Shown piece after piece: positions 1 through 7,015 of a stretch of DNA of 15,961 bases; the stretch's first letter is position 1, and the number at the start of each line of letters is the position of its first letter. Where the stretch lies: assembly GCA_017526725.1 (NCBI GenBank), contig JAFXRA010000353.1, forward strand, positions 1 to 15,961, given 5' to 3'. The position numbers and the translations under genes are program-made. Below the pieces are notes generated by a model. The model was not told the origin of the DNA, did not search any database, and was given only the letters and a program-made list of their open reading frames with translations. This stretch comes from Candidatus Rifleibacteriota bacterium. Its GTDB lineage: Bacteria > Riflebacteria > Ozemobacteria > Ozemobacterales > Ozemobacteraceae.

Positions 1-4
1 GCTA

Positions 5-34
5 TTGACAACAAAGACAAAATAAAGCGATAAT
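5..34 (+). promoter_or_regulatory. Sigma-70-type promoter of the giant lipoprotein gene
   Basis: A perfect -35 hexamer TTGACA (5-10) is followed after 18 nt by GATAAT (29-34), five of six matches to the -10 consensus. Transcription would begin near position 41. That leaves about 35 nt of leader before the ATG at 76 but only about 14 nt before the in-frame ATG at 55, which favours the later start. Confidence 0.6.
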
Positions 35-64
35 GGTGCACAAATATATTTACATTGTATCTTT

Positions 65-69
65 GGGGG
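65..69 (+). promoter_or_regulatory. Ribosome binding site that selects the start at 76
   Basis: A GGGGG run ends six nucleotides before the ATG at 76. The in-frame upstream ATG at 55 has no purine-rich site before it. Confidence 0.5.
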
Positions 70-75
70 CAAACT

Positions 76-3000
76 ATGGCGGAAAATAACCGCAATTTTA
101 GTATCTTTCTGCTTGTACTAGCTTTAATCGGTGCAGCACTCTTTTATGGTTGCGGCTCATCTGCAACTTCCGATAAGATTCCAGATATTGAATATTCAAT
201 TACAGGGACCTATAATTCTCAAGGCTTAACTTCTTTTTCCTCTGCGAGAGCAGTATCAGGACCAGCCGCAGGAATTCTTATTTATTCGGAATCAGATCCA
301 GGTAATTACGCTGATATAGATACAAATAACAGAACTTATATAATAAGAAATCTTAGACCTGGTAATCATTATATTGTATTCAAGCACATTCCTTTTGGAG
401 TCGGCGGAGCAACATATATTTGCCGTTCCGAACAGCCAGTAGTATTGACAGAAACCAATCCAGTTCAAAAATGCAATGAATTAAAAGCTGTTGAATGTAA
501 TGTAGAAATGACTGGTAAACTGTTAAGCTCTACCGGTCAGCCCATAACACCAGCACCTACTATTTCATTGTGGGGACAGACAATAGAAGTTAATCCTATA
601 ACAGGCGAATTCACAACCCCCAAAATGCCTGAAGGAACTACCGCAGATTTAGTTATTAATGCTATTAATTATAAACAAACAACAAATACTGTTACATTCT
701 CAAATAATCCAGCTTATCATGAAATAACTGCCGTAGAAACCACGGTAATAAATATTCCCCCATCAGTTGATGTAAGTTCTAAAGATTCAAGATATAACGC
801 AAATTCATTAGTTATACTAACAGCAGAAGCTGAAGACAACGGCAACAAACAAATAGAATTTTCTTGGACAATTGAAAGCTGTACTTCTCCCAACAAAGGC
901 GAATTAGCATCAGAAGCACCAATAATAAGAAATGGTAAACATATAAATCAGTGTTACTGGTATTCGCCATCAGAAAATTGTTTAGCAACAATTACTGTTA
1001 CTGTTAGAGCAAAAGACACAATTCCAGAATTATCCTCTAAGGCAAAATTACATTTAAAAATAGGTGACGGCGACTACAAACCCAATAATAAACCTGTAAT
1101 TATTGACACAACAATTTATCCAGAAAGTCTTTACGGCAGCAGAGTTTATACTATTACTTGTATAGCTACAGATACTGAAATGGATGCACTTACTCATCAG
1201 CTTACCATATCTCCATCCGGAAGTATTTTGCAAAAAGCCAGCGGCAATACTTGGAAATGGACTACTCCTGAATTAGAAGAAACAAAAAGCTTTACGCTTA
1301 ATTTTGAAGTCAGAGACCAGAAAGGTAACTTAGCTACATATAGCAGAAACGTTTCTGTTAATAAATCACAGCCAAACGAACCACCTTATGTAGTAAGCCA
1401 AAACCCATCTTCTGCAACTGATGTAATGAGTGGAAAAGAAATCACACTTAAAATTGAAGCGAAAGATCCTGAAAACGAAAAATTAACATTTAACTGGAGT
1501 ACGAGAAAAGGACAAATAAAAGAATCCTCTGAAACCAATACTTCAGCTTCAATTGTCTGGGTTGCTCCTTACTTGAATAATGCAACTTCAACAACAATTA
1601 ATTGTATTGTAAGCGACCCATACCAAAGATCAGTTACCGCTACATATACTATAAACATAATACCAGATCCAAGTAAAAAAGCTCCTGAATCTCAAATAAT
1701 AATAACAGGAAGCGACATAAAATATAAAGGTTCAGTTCCATTATTTAAAGTAGGCGAAACAGTAACTTTCACAGGTATGGCTACGGATTCCAATAGAAAT
1801 ATAACTATTGATCCAAGTCATTTTACTTGGACAGTTATAGATCCTGAAGGGAAAGTAACTTCTCTTCCTAGTCAAAAAGCCACAACACAATTCTCTATTT
1901 CAAATCTAATATCAAGCGGGGACTACCAAGTCAGACTTTCTGCAATAGATTTGAACGGTATTTCAGGAGAACAAACAGCAGATTTTAGAATTAACAGTCT
2001 GCCAATAGCAAATATCATTTGTGAAGGCAATAAAATTGATACAACTGGCCGTATGGAAACAAATACGACCTATACTTACAACTATAACTCCAAAGCCTAT
2101 GATGTTTTCCAAGTCAGCAGCGAAGAATCAGCAAAAGTTCATTTTGTTGCCAGCTGCACCGACATTGAAACAGAGTCTTCTACTCTTGAATCATCTGCAC
2201 AATGGTCAAATGGAACCACATCATTCTTTGGTAGAGAATATGAAGTACCTTTAAACACACCAGGTTTAACTACAATTCAACTCACTGCCAAAGACTCAAA
2301 AGGAGAACAATCTGCAACAGCAACATATCAGTATTATGTTAATCAGCCTCCTGTAATAGAAACAGCCACTTCTACGAAATCCGGCTTTATAAATACAGAT
2401 GTTATTAACATAAATGCTAAAGTAAAAGATGAAGCAAGCAGTTTATCCTTGGCTTGGTATATATCAACTAAAGATGACTCTGGAAATTATGGAGATTATC
2501 AGCCATATACCAGTAGCAATGCACCAGATGGAGCTGCTCCATCTACTTCTAGTTCAGATAAAGAAATTAATTCAAAAATAACTGTTTCAGCAGAAAAATT
2601 AGTTGAAAAATTCTCAAATCATACTGGTTTCCGTTTTAAATTCATAGCATCAGACAGCATGGGTGGTATAGTTGATAATACAACAACTACTCCTGCTATG
2701 GATATAGAATTTAATATTGTAACTTCTCATGAAATAAAAGATTTTGAAGTTGCAAGTGGAACCTATGGCGATTCAAAAACCTACACAAATTTTGAAGTTT
2801 TAAAGGCAGATTGGGGTATTTCAACTGCTCCTTATGTATTCCCAGCAAAATCTCCATTCTCTATGAGAAGCGGTTCGACTAAATGGGGAGATAATATGAC
2901 TTGGACCTGGTATGATATTCCTTGGGCTAACGATAAGCCAGGTTCTGCTTCGAAAATATCAGAATCATTTGGGGATGCATACACATTAAACGGCTATTCT

Positions 3001-5052
3001 ATCAGTAGCAATTTTGGAACTCATACAATTAGACTGGAAGGCAAAAGTAATGAATTTGGCATAGTAGCATCAAATTCAGTAGATATTTTCATCAATAGCA
3101 CTCCACAAATTACTTTTGCTTACACAGATGAAGATATGATTCGATTTGACACTGACAGCGGAGCAACATTAACAGTCAATATTTCAGAAGACAATCCAAA
3201 TGAATTACTTGGTTTAAGGTGGACAATACAAAAACTAAATGAAAGCAATCAACCAGTAGGTAATCCAATTACTTTCAATTCTCACGATCTTGATTCAACC
3301 ACAACAGAAAAATCCTCAATATCAATGGGCGGAAAAGATAAAACAAGTGTTACTATATATTGGACCCAAATACCAGAAGCACCGACATTAGCTTCCGGTG
3401 TGTTCAGAATAACTGCCCAGGTTTATGACGCTTATGAAGCTTCTTCAACAGCCTCTATAGATATCTTAATCAACAGACTTCCTGAATTCAGACCCGTTTC
3501 AGGAGAAGATTGCATAGAAATATCTGTTCCTGCTAAAGCACCAGATAACGGCGATGTTTACTCTGACTTGCCTAATCCGTTTACAACTACTTCAGCCAGT
3601 ATTCCAGTTTATCTAACAGAAGGTCTTCCAAGCATGTATCTAAAATTTAGAGTTGATGCTTTTGACTACGAACTAAATAAAGATGGAATCAATATAAATA
3701 CTTTTAATGGCGGTAAAAATATTGTATGGAACTATACAGATAGCAACAACAAACCAATGGAAGTGACTGGTCAGGAAATAGGAGGCCGTTTCAGCGTTGG
3801 TTTAAATACTATTCGTGTTGAAGTAAGAGATAGTTTCTATGATACCTATGAAGGAAAATTCAAGACTTTAGCAGTTTCCAGCTACACTCAGCAGTTCTTT
3901 GTATGGCACAGTCAGTCAGAAGAATTAGAGAATGATGATTACTACACAGCTACAAATCTGTTTAAAAATGAAAATAACAAGTTTTATGTTCAATTGAAAG
4001 ACCTTACAGGCGGTTCTAAGATTGCTACATATTCAACTCGTTACCAAATTATACTTGGAGCGGCAACTACTTTTGGTTGTGTAACTCCATTTACTGCTTT
4101 AAATGAAATTCCTTTATATAAATTAGAAGATAATGATTATAAACCAGCAAATGCCACAGAAACTCCTGGCATTTTGGCTATCATTCCAACCAGTGACGGC
4201 AAAATAATACACCTAACTGATACCTCAGCAAATAATGATGTTGGTAACTATATTAAATATGAAAGTGATTTTCTCTTTGTAGCTACTTATAGTAAAAAAT
4301 TAAGAAATAATGCACTAATCTATATTAGTTCTCCAGACTCTAATGGTCCTGGAGGTCATGTTCTTAGCACTTTCTTCAGAGATGGTTATCCTCAAGACGC
4401 AGATGCAGGTACTTTTGCTAAAAAGTTTATTTCTTTAACTTATTCAAGTAGTAAAGATGATACAGCAGGTGCTTATATCTTAAAAGACTGGCCATCGATG
4501 GGTAAATATTCAATCGGTGTTTATTCAAATACAACTATGTCAATCACTCCTAATTACACCGCTGTATATCAATTGGATGGTAAAGACTTAGCCCTAACAG
4601 ACGATTCTAAACTTCGTTGCATAAGTAATATCAGTGGTTTAGATCAGCAATTATTCCTAACCGACACAATTAATAATAGAATTATTAGAGTTAATGAAGA
4701 TATGGCTGCTTCTAACAAATTGGTTGAAGTAACAAAACCAATAGATATAATCTCAACAGCAAATAAATACATCATTACTCTCAGTAGTGAAGGTGAAAAT
4801 GCTATAAATGTTTACCAGGTAGATAATGCAAGTGCTACTTTAATGACCTCATTTGGTTCTTTTGCTGCCGCTGGAGATAGAACAAGTCTGAAAAAACGTG
4901 CTGGTAAAGTATTAGAACCAAGAGCATTGTTCTATTATACAAAACAAAATGGTGATAAAATCTATGGCGGATTAGTAATACTTGAAAAAGGTAGAATTTA
5001 TCCAAGCCGAATTCAGATAATAAGAACTAATCTTAACGATTTCTTAGAATAA
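76..5052 (+). CDS. Giant secreted lipoprotein-like protein with Ig/PKD-like modules
   Basis: Protein of 1,658 residues, function unknown. The N-terminus (numbered from the ATG at 76) has a short polar segment and a hydrophobic helix ending in F-Y-G-C, so Cys26 is a probable lipidation site; Phe at -3 makes the lipobox non-standard. Residues about 139-218 resemble a carboxypeptidase regulatory-like beta domain. From about 226 to 1132 there is a chain of diverged, roughly 90-125-residue Ig/PKD/cadherin-like modules. Many begin with PP or NKP, have a W-containing central strand and end in a YTINI-like strand. The last 380 residues lack the Ig signature; FLTDTINNRIIRV near 1527 looks like an NHL propeller blade. 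The protein is probably anchored at the cell surface or in the periplasm, with a role in adhesion, scaffolding or binding inferred only from architecture. An ATG at 55 would add seven residues but lacks a ribosome binding site. It is a single-gene unit with its own promoter and terminator. Confidence 0.75.
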   Translation: MAENNRNFSIFLLVLALIGAALFYGCGSSATSDKIPDIEYSITGTYNSQGLTSFSSARAVSGPAAGILIYSESDPGNYADIDTNNRTYIIRNLRPGNHYIVFKHIPFGVGGATYICRSEQPVVLTETNPVQKCNELKAVECNVEMTGKLLSSTGQPITPAPTISLWGQTIEVNPITGEFTTPKMPEGTTADLVINAINYKQTTNTVTFSNNPAYHEITAVETTVINIPPSVDVSSKDSRYNANSLVILTAEAEDNGNKQIEFSWTIESCTSPNKGELASEAPIIRNGKHINQCYWYSPSENCLATITVTVRAKDTIPELSSKAKLHLKIGDGDYKPNNKPVIIDTTIYPESLYGSRVYTITCIATDTEMDALTHQLTISPSGSILQKASGNTWKWTTPELEETKSFTLNFEVRDQKGNLATYSRNVSVNKSQPNEPPYVVSQNPSSATDVMSGKEITLKIEAKDPENEKLTFNWSTRKGQIKESSETNTSASIVWVAPYLNNATSTTINCIVSDPYQRSVTATYTINIIPDPSKKAPESQIIITGSDIKYKGSVPLFKVGETVTFTGMATDSNRNITIDPSHFTWTVIDPEGKVTSLPSQKATTQFSISNLISSGDYQVRLSAIDLNGISGEQTADFRINSLPIANIICEGNKIDTTGRMETNTTYTYNYNSKAYDVFQVSSEESAKVHFVASCTDIETESSTLESSAQWSNGTTSFFGREYEVPLNTPGLTTIQLTAKDSKGEQSATATYQYYVNQPPVIETATSTKSGFINTDVININAKVKDEASSLSLAWYISTKDDSGNYGDYQPYTSSNAPDGAAPSTSSSDKEINSKITVSAEKLVEKFSNHTGFRFKFIASDSMGGIVDNTTTTPAMDIEFNIVTSHEIKDFEVASGTYGDSKTYTNFEVLKADWGISTAPYVFPAKSPFSMRSGSTKWGDNMTWTWYDIPWANDKPGSASKISESFGDAYTLNGYSISSNFGTHTIRLEGKSNEFGIVASNSVDIFINSTPQITFAYTDEDMIRFDTDSGATLTVNISEDNPNELLGLRWTIQKLNESNQPVGNPITFNSHDLDSTTTEKSSISMGGKDKTSVTIYWTQIPEAPTLASGVFRITAQVYDAYEASSTASIDILINRLPEFRPVSGEDCIEISVPAKAPDNGDVYSDLPNPFTTTSASIPVYLTEGLPSMYLKFRVDAFDYELNKDGININTFNGGKNIVWNYTDSNNKPMEVTGQEIGGRFSVGLNTIRVEVRDSFYDTYEGKFKTLAVSSYTQQFFVWHSQSEELENDDYYTATNLFKNENNKFYVQLKDLTGGSKIATYSTRYQIILGAATTFGCVTPFTALNEIPLYKLEDNDYKPANATETPGILAIIPTSDGKIIHLTDTSANNDVGNYIKYESDFLFVATYSKKLRNNALIYISSPDSNGPGGHVLSTFFRDGYPQDADAGTFAKKFISLTYSSSKDDTAGAYILKDWPSMGKYSIGVYSNTTMSITPNYTAVYQLDGKDLALTDDSKLRCISNISGLDQQLFLTDTINNRIIRVNEDMAASNKLVEVTKPIDIISTANKYIITLSSEGENAINVYQVDNASATLMTSFGSFAAAGDRTSLKKRAGKVLEPRALFYYTKQNGDKIYGGLVILEKGRIYPSRIQIIRTNLNDFLE

Positions 5053-5070
5053 ATCTTTTAAGAAACCAGT

Positions 5071-5107
5071 AAAAAAATTCCCAGGCAAAACGCCTGGGAT
5101 TTTTTTA
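5071..5107 (+). terminator. Intrinsic terminator, probably bidirectional
   Basis: CCCAGGC (5080-5086) pairs with GCCTGGG (5092-5098) around a 5-nt loop and is followed by a T-tract at 5100-5106. The A-tract at 5071-5077 gives the opposite strand a U-run too. It lies 18 nt after the giant gene's stop and between two convergent genes, so it can end both transcripts. Confidence 0.85.
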
Positions 5108-5203
5108 CTCTATGTTCTTCAAAAAGGCTAGTCTTAAAAACATAATTAGCTTAAAAAAGCTGATTAAATTAAAAACTTATCTGACTAAAACAAATCACTT
5201 AAT

Positions 5204-5231
5204 CCCTACGCCCTATACCCTATACCCCTCG
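5204..5231. repeat. Heptamer tandem repeat, four units of CCCTANN type
   Basis: Units read CCCTACG, CCCTATA, CCCTATA, CCCCTCG in perfect 7-nt register. The array sits 24 nt past the ruvA stop codon, on its 3' side. A second array with the same period and similar unit lies at 6981-7015. Confidence 0.6.
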
Positions 5232-5247
5232 CCAAGCTTTGCTTGGC
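5231..5247. repeat. Perfect hairpin with 3-nt loop after ruvA
   Basis: GCCAAGC (5231-5237) and GCTTGGC (5241-5247) form a 7-bp stem around TTT. No U-tract follows on the minus strand, so it is a poor intrinsic terminator. It might protect the ruvA 3' end or be a dispersed repeat. Its 10-mer CAAGCTTTGC (5233-5242) recurs at 5262-5271 inside the last ruvA codons. Confidence 0.55.
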
Positions 5248-5255
5248 TAAGTCGC

Positions 5256-5864
5256 TCAATTCAAGCTTTGCAGAATCATACTGATAACATCCTGAGCCGT
5301 AGCATTAGTAGGAATATTATTTGAAACCCTCTTAATTCCCTGAGCAATTTCCTTAGGTGAGTAGCCTAAGTATTCCAAACCTTCTCTAACATCGGATTCA
5401 AAGGGTATAGAATGACTTTCTTCAATAGATTCAACAGCATTTGCAGAACCAATACCCAATTTGGCAATTTTTTCCTTTAATTCTATAACAAGACGAGAAG
5501 CTAATTTTGGCCCGACTCCTTTTAAAGAAGTCAGATTAGCAACATCTTCTGACAAAATCATAGAAGCAAAAGCTTCAGGTTCTACAGCAGACATAATATT
5601 CACCGCCATCTTAGGTCCGACTTTATTAACCCCGACCAATAGCTTAAAAATCTCTCTTTCATCTTCTGTATAAAAACCAAATAATAAAGGACTGTCTTCC
5701 TGGCGCCAGTGCAGATAGGTTAAAAGAGTTACATCTTCACCTTTATTGGGAAGATTTTTACTGGTTGAAAGCGGTATTAAAAGCTCAATACCTATACCAT
5801 GATTATTGACAACTGCTCTAAGCGGCTCTTTTGTAAATAGTTTACCTGTAACAAAATCTATCAT
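5256..5864 (-). CDS. ruvA: Holliday junction branch migration protein RuvA
   Basis: RuvA forms tetramers that clamp four-way DNA junctions and load the RuvB helicase for branch migration in recombinational repair. The 202-residue length is normal for the family. The N-terminal OB-fold covers about residues 1-63. Two helix-hairpin-helix DNA-binding motifs follow: GVNKVGPKMA at 78-87 and LKGVGPKLASRLVIELK at 114-130. A C-terminal three-helix domain (about 154-202, with FESDVREGLEYLGYS) would contact RuvB. The ATG at 5864 is preceded by GGAG five nucleotides upstream. ruvB and ruvC are not in the window, although yebC, a frequent neighbour of the ruv genes, is next upstream on the same strand. 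The upstream spacer holds repeats and the yebC terminator, so ruvA probably has its own promoter, but I see no convincing one. Confidence 0.96.
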   Translation of the reverse strand: MIDFVTGKLFTKEPLRAVVNNHGIGIELLIPLSTSKNLPNKGEDVTLLTYLHWRQEDSPLLFGFYTEDEREIFKLLVGVNKVGPKMAVNIMSAVEPEAFASMILSEDVANLTSLKGVGPKLASRLVIELKEKIAKLGIGSANAVESIEESHSIPFESDVREGLEYLGYSPKEIAQGIKRVSNNIPTNATAQDVISMILQSLN

Positions 5865-5953
5865 AATTACTCCAAATTAACTTTCTCTCTAGAATGATAC
5901 TTTGATACTTAGTTATTAAGGTTATTTCCTAGAAATATACTTTCTAAGTAAAA

Positions 5954-5971
5954 GTGCCCGGAGGGCACTAC
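5954..5971 (-). repeat. REP-like hairpin unit 1
   Basis: Read on the minus strand: GTAG-TGCCC-TCC-GGGCA-C. The stem extends to 7 bp (5953-5959 with 5963-5969) around a 3-nt loop. Shares its plan, but not its stem sequence, with the units at 5985-6002 and 6025-6042. Confidence 0.6.
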
Positions 5972-5984
5972 ATTAATAACCGTG

Positions 5985-6002
5985 GGTATCGTAGATACCC
6001 AC
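5985..6002 (-). repeat. REP-like hairpin unit 2
   Basis: Read on the minus strand: GTGG-GTATC-TAC-GATAC-C. The full stem is 9 bp (5982-5990 with 5994-6002) around a 3-nt loop. It is a variant of the flanking units: GTGG in place of GTAG and loop TAC in place of TCC. Confidence 0.5.
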
Positions 6003-6024
6003 AGATTAGATGACAATAACTAAG

Positions 6025-6042
6025 GCGTCTGGAAGACGCTAC
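6025..6042 (-). repeat. REP-like hairpin unit 3
   Basis: Read on the minus strand: GTAG-CGTCT-TCC-AGACG-C. The stem is 6 bp (6025-6030 with 6034-6039) around a 3-nt loop. The GTAG tetranucleotide before the hairpin and the TCC loop match unit 1 exactly, while the stem is unrelated in sequence. Confidence 0.6.
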
Positions 6043-6063
6043 CATATAAAAGTTTAAAACAAT

Positions 6064-6098
6064 AAAAAAACGGTTCTTTTATAAAAGAACCGTTTTTT
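6064..6098 (-). terminator. Intrinsic terminator of yebC
   Basis: A 10-bp stem, CGGTTCTTTT (6071-6080) with AAAAGAACCG (6083-6092), has an AT spacer and is flanked by A and T tracts. The A-run at 6064-6070 gives a U-tract on the minus-strand transcript 24 nt after the yebC stop. The symmetric tracts mean it could also act on plus-strand transcripts. Confidence 0.85.
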
Positions 6099-6121
6099 AT
6101 TAACAAGTTAAACCCAAAGGC

Positions 6122-6886
6122 TTATTCAGCTTCCATAGCCTTTTCCATATCTTCATCAGATATTTCAGCATTATGGTAAACGTCCTGAACGTCGTCATGA
6201 TCTTCAAGAGCATCAACAAGCTTCAAAACCTTAGAAACTGCATCGCCGGTAACTGCTACTGTTGTTTTAGCTACAGACATGATTTTAGAATCCTGAGTTT
6301 TAACACCCTTTTCTTCTAAAGCCTGGCTTACAGTATAAAAATCACCAGGAGCACAGTAAATTTCAAAACCGTCTTCTTGTTCCTTGAAATCGTCAGCGCC
6401 GACTTCAAGAACCAATTCCATCATACTGTCTTCGTTTTGGCTTGGATTTTCTTCTTTAGGAACAAAGAAATAACCTTTTGTTTCAAACAGGTAGGAAACG
6501 CAGCCTGGAACACCCATGTTTCCGCCAGCTTTACTGAAAATCTTGTTAACTTCAGCAACAGTGCGGTTAGTGTTATCAGTAAGACATTTGGCCATAACAG
6601 CAACGCCGTTTGCGCCATAGCCTTCATACATAACTTCTTCGTAGTTTACGCCTTCAAGTTCGCCAGTACCTTTTTTGATGGCACGATCGATATTGTCTTT
6701 AGGCATATTGCAGTCTTTTGCTGCTACAAGAGCTGTTCTTAAACGTGGATTAGAATCTGGATCGCCACCGCCTAATTTAGCTGCAATTGTGATTTCTTTG
6801 ATAACTTTTGTAAATGCACGTCCTCTGATGGCATCTACTTTGGCTTTAACGTGTTTTACTTTGGCCCACTTATTATGACCTGACAT
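6122..6886 (-). CDS. yebC: YebC/PmpR (TACO1) family protein
   Basis: This 254-residue cytoplasmic protein has the family's start (MSGHNKWAKVKHVKAKVDA, then RGRAFTK) and core features GGDPDSNPRLR, NMPKDNIDRAI, YEEVMYEGYG and DNTNRTVAEV. It also has the glycine-rich GGNMGVPGCV segment. Members were first described as DNA-binding transcriptional regulators; more recent work on bacterial and mitochondrial relatives supports a translation role in relieving ribosome stalling. The sequence alone does not say which applies here. The acidic C-terminal tail (EISDEDMEKAMEAE) is slightly longer than usual. The ATG at 6886 follows GGAGG (6896-6900) by nine nucleotides. The gene has its own promoter and terminator. 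In many bacteria yebC lies beside ruvC-ruvA-ruvB; here ruvA follows 257 nt downstream without ruvC. Confidence 0.95.
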   Translation of the reverse strand: MSGHNKWAKVKHVKAKVDAIRGRAFTKVIKEITIAAKLGGGDPDSNPRLRTALVAAKDCNMPKDNIDRAIKKGTGELEGVNYEEVMYEGYGANGVAVMAKCLTDNTNRTVAEVNKIFSKAGGNMGVPGCVSYLFETKGYFFVPKEENPSQNEDSMMELVLEVGADDFKEQEDGFEIYCAPGDFYTVSQALEEKGVKTQDSKIMSVAKTTVAVTGDAVSKVLKLVDALEDHDDVQDVYHNAEISDEDMEKAMEAE

Positions 6887-6919
6887 TCAAAAATTCCTCC
6901 AACATCGGAAAGTAATAAT

Positions 6920-6948
6920 ATTATAAACATACTTTTTCTAACTCGCAA
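6920..6948 (-). promoter_or_regulatory. Promoter of yebC
   Basis: On the minus strand TTGCGA (6948-6943, four of six -35 matches) precedes a perfect TATAAT (6925-6920) by 17 nt. Transcription would begin near 6913, giving a short leader of about 27 nt that includes the GGAGG ribosome binding site. Confidence 0.6.
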
Positions 6949-6980
6949 CATTTTTTTTGTAAAAAGTTTTGCTAAATAAT

Positions 6981-7015
6981 TCCTAACCCCTAACTCCTAA
7001 TTCCTAATTCTAAGC
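6981..7015. repeat. Heptamer tandem repeat, five units of YCCTAAY type
   Basis: Units read TCCTAAC, CCCTAAC, TCCTAAT, TCCTAAT and a degenerate TCTAAGC, all in 7-nt register. The last unit reaches the stop codon of the minus-strand radical SAM gene. Same period and core CCTA as the array at 5204-5231, which also follows a minus-strand stop codon. Confidence 0.65.

Noticed and set aside
5112..5324. Open frame of 70 codons on the plus strand across the ruvA 3' end
   Set aside because: It has no ribosome binding site, overlaps the terminator edge, the heptamer array and the ruvA coding end, and its translation is low-complexity Lys/Leu-rich sequence.
5894..5922. Promoter for ruvA with TATCAT at 5899-5894
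   Set aside because: The -10-like hexamer is acceptable, but the sequence 17 nt upstream (ACCTTA) does not resemble a -35 element.
5954..6042. CRISPR array
   Set aside because: The units differ in stem sequence and are spaced 31 and 40 nt apart with only 13-22 nt between them. There is no constant direct repeat and no cas gene nearby.
6377..6742. 121-codon plus-strand open frame opposite yebC
   Set aside because: It is fully antisense to a clear yebC gene with no site or promoter; it reflects the codon bias of the real gene.
6930..7014. Intrinsic terminator after the radical SAM gene
   Set aside because: The A/T runs around 6950-6972 lack a convincing GC stem; no terminator could be supported there.
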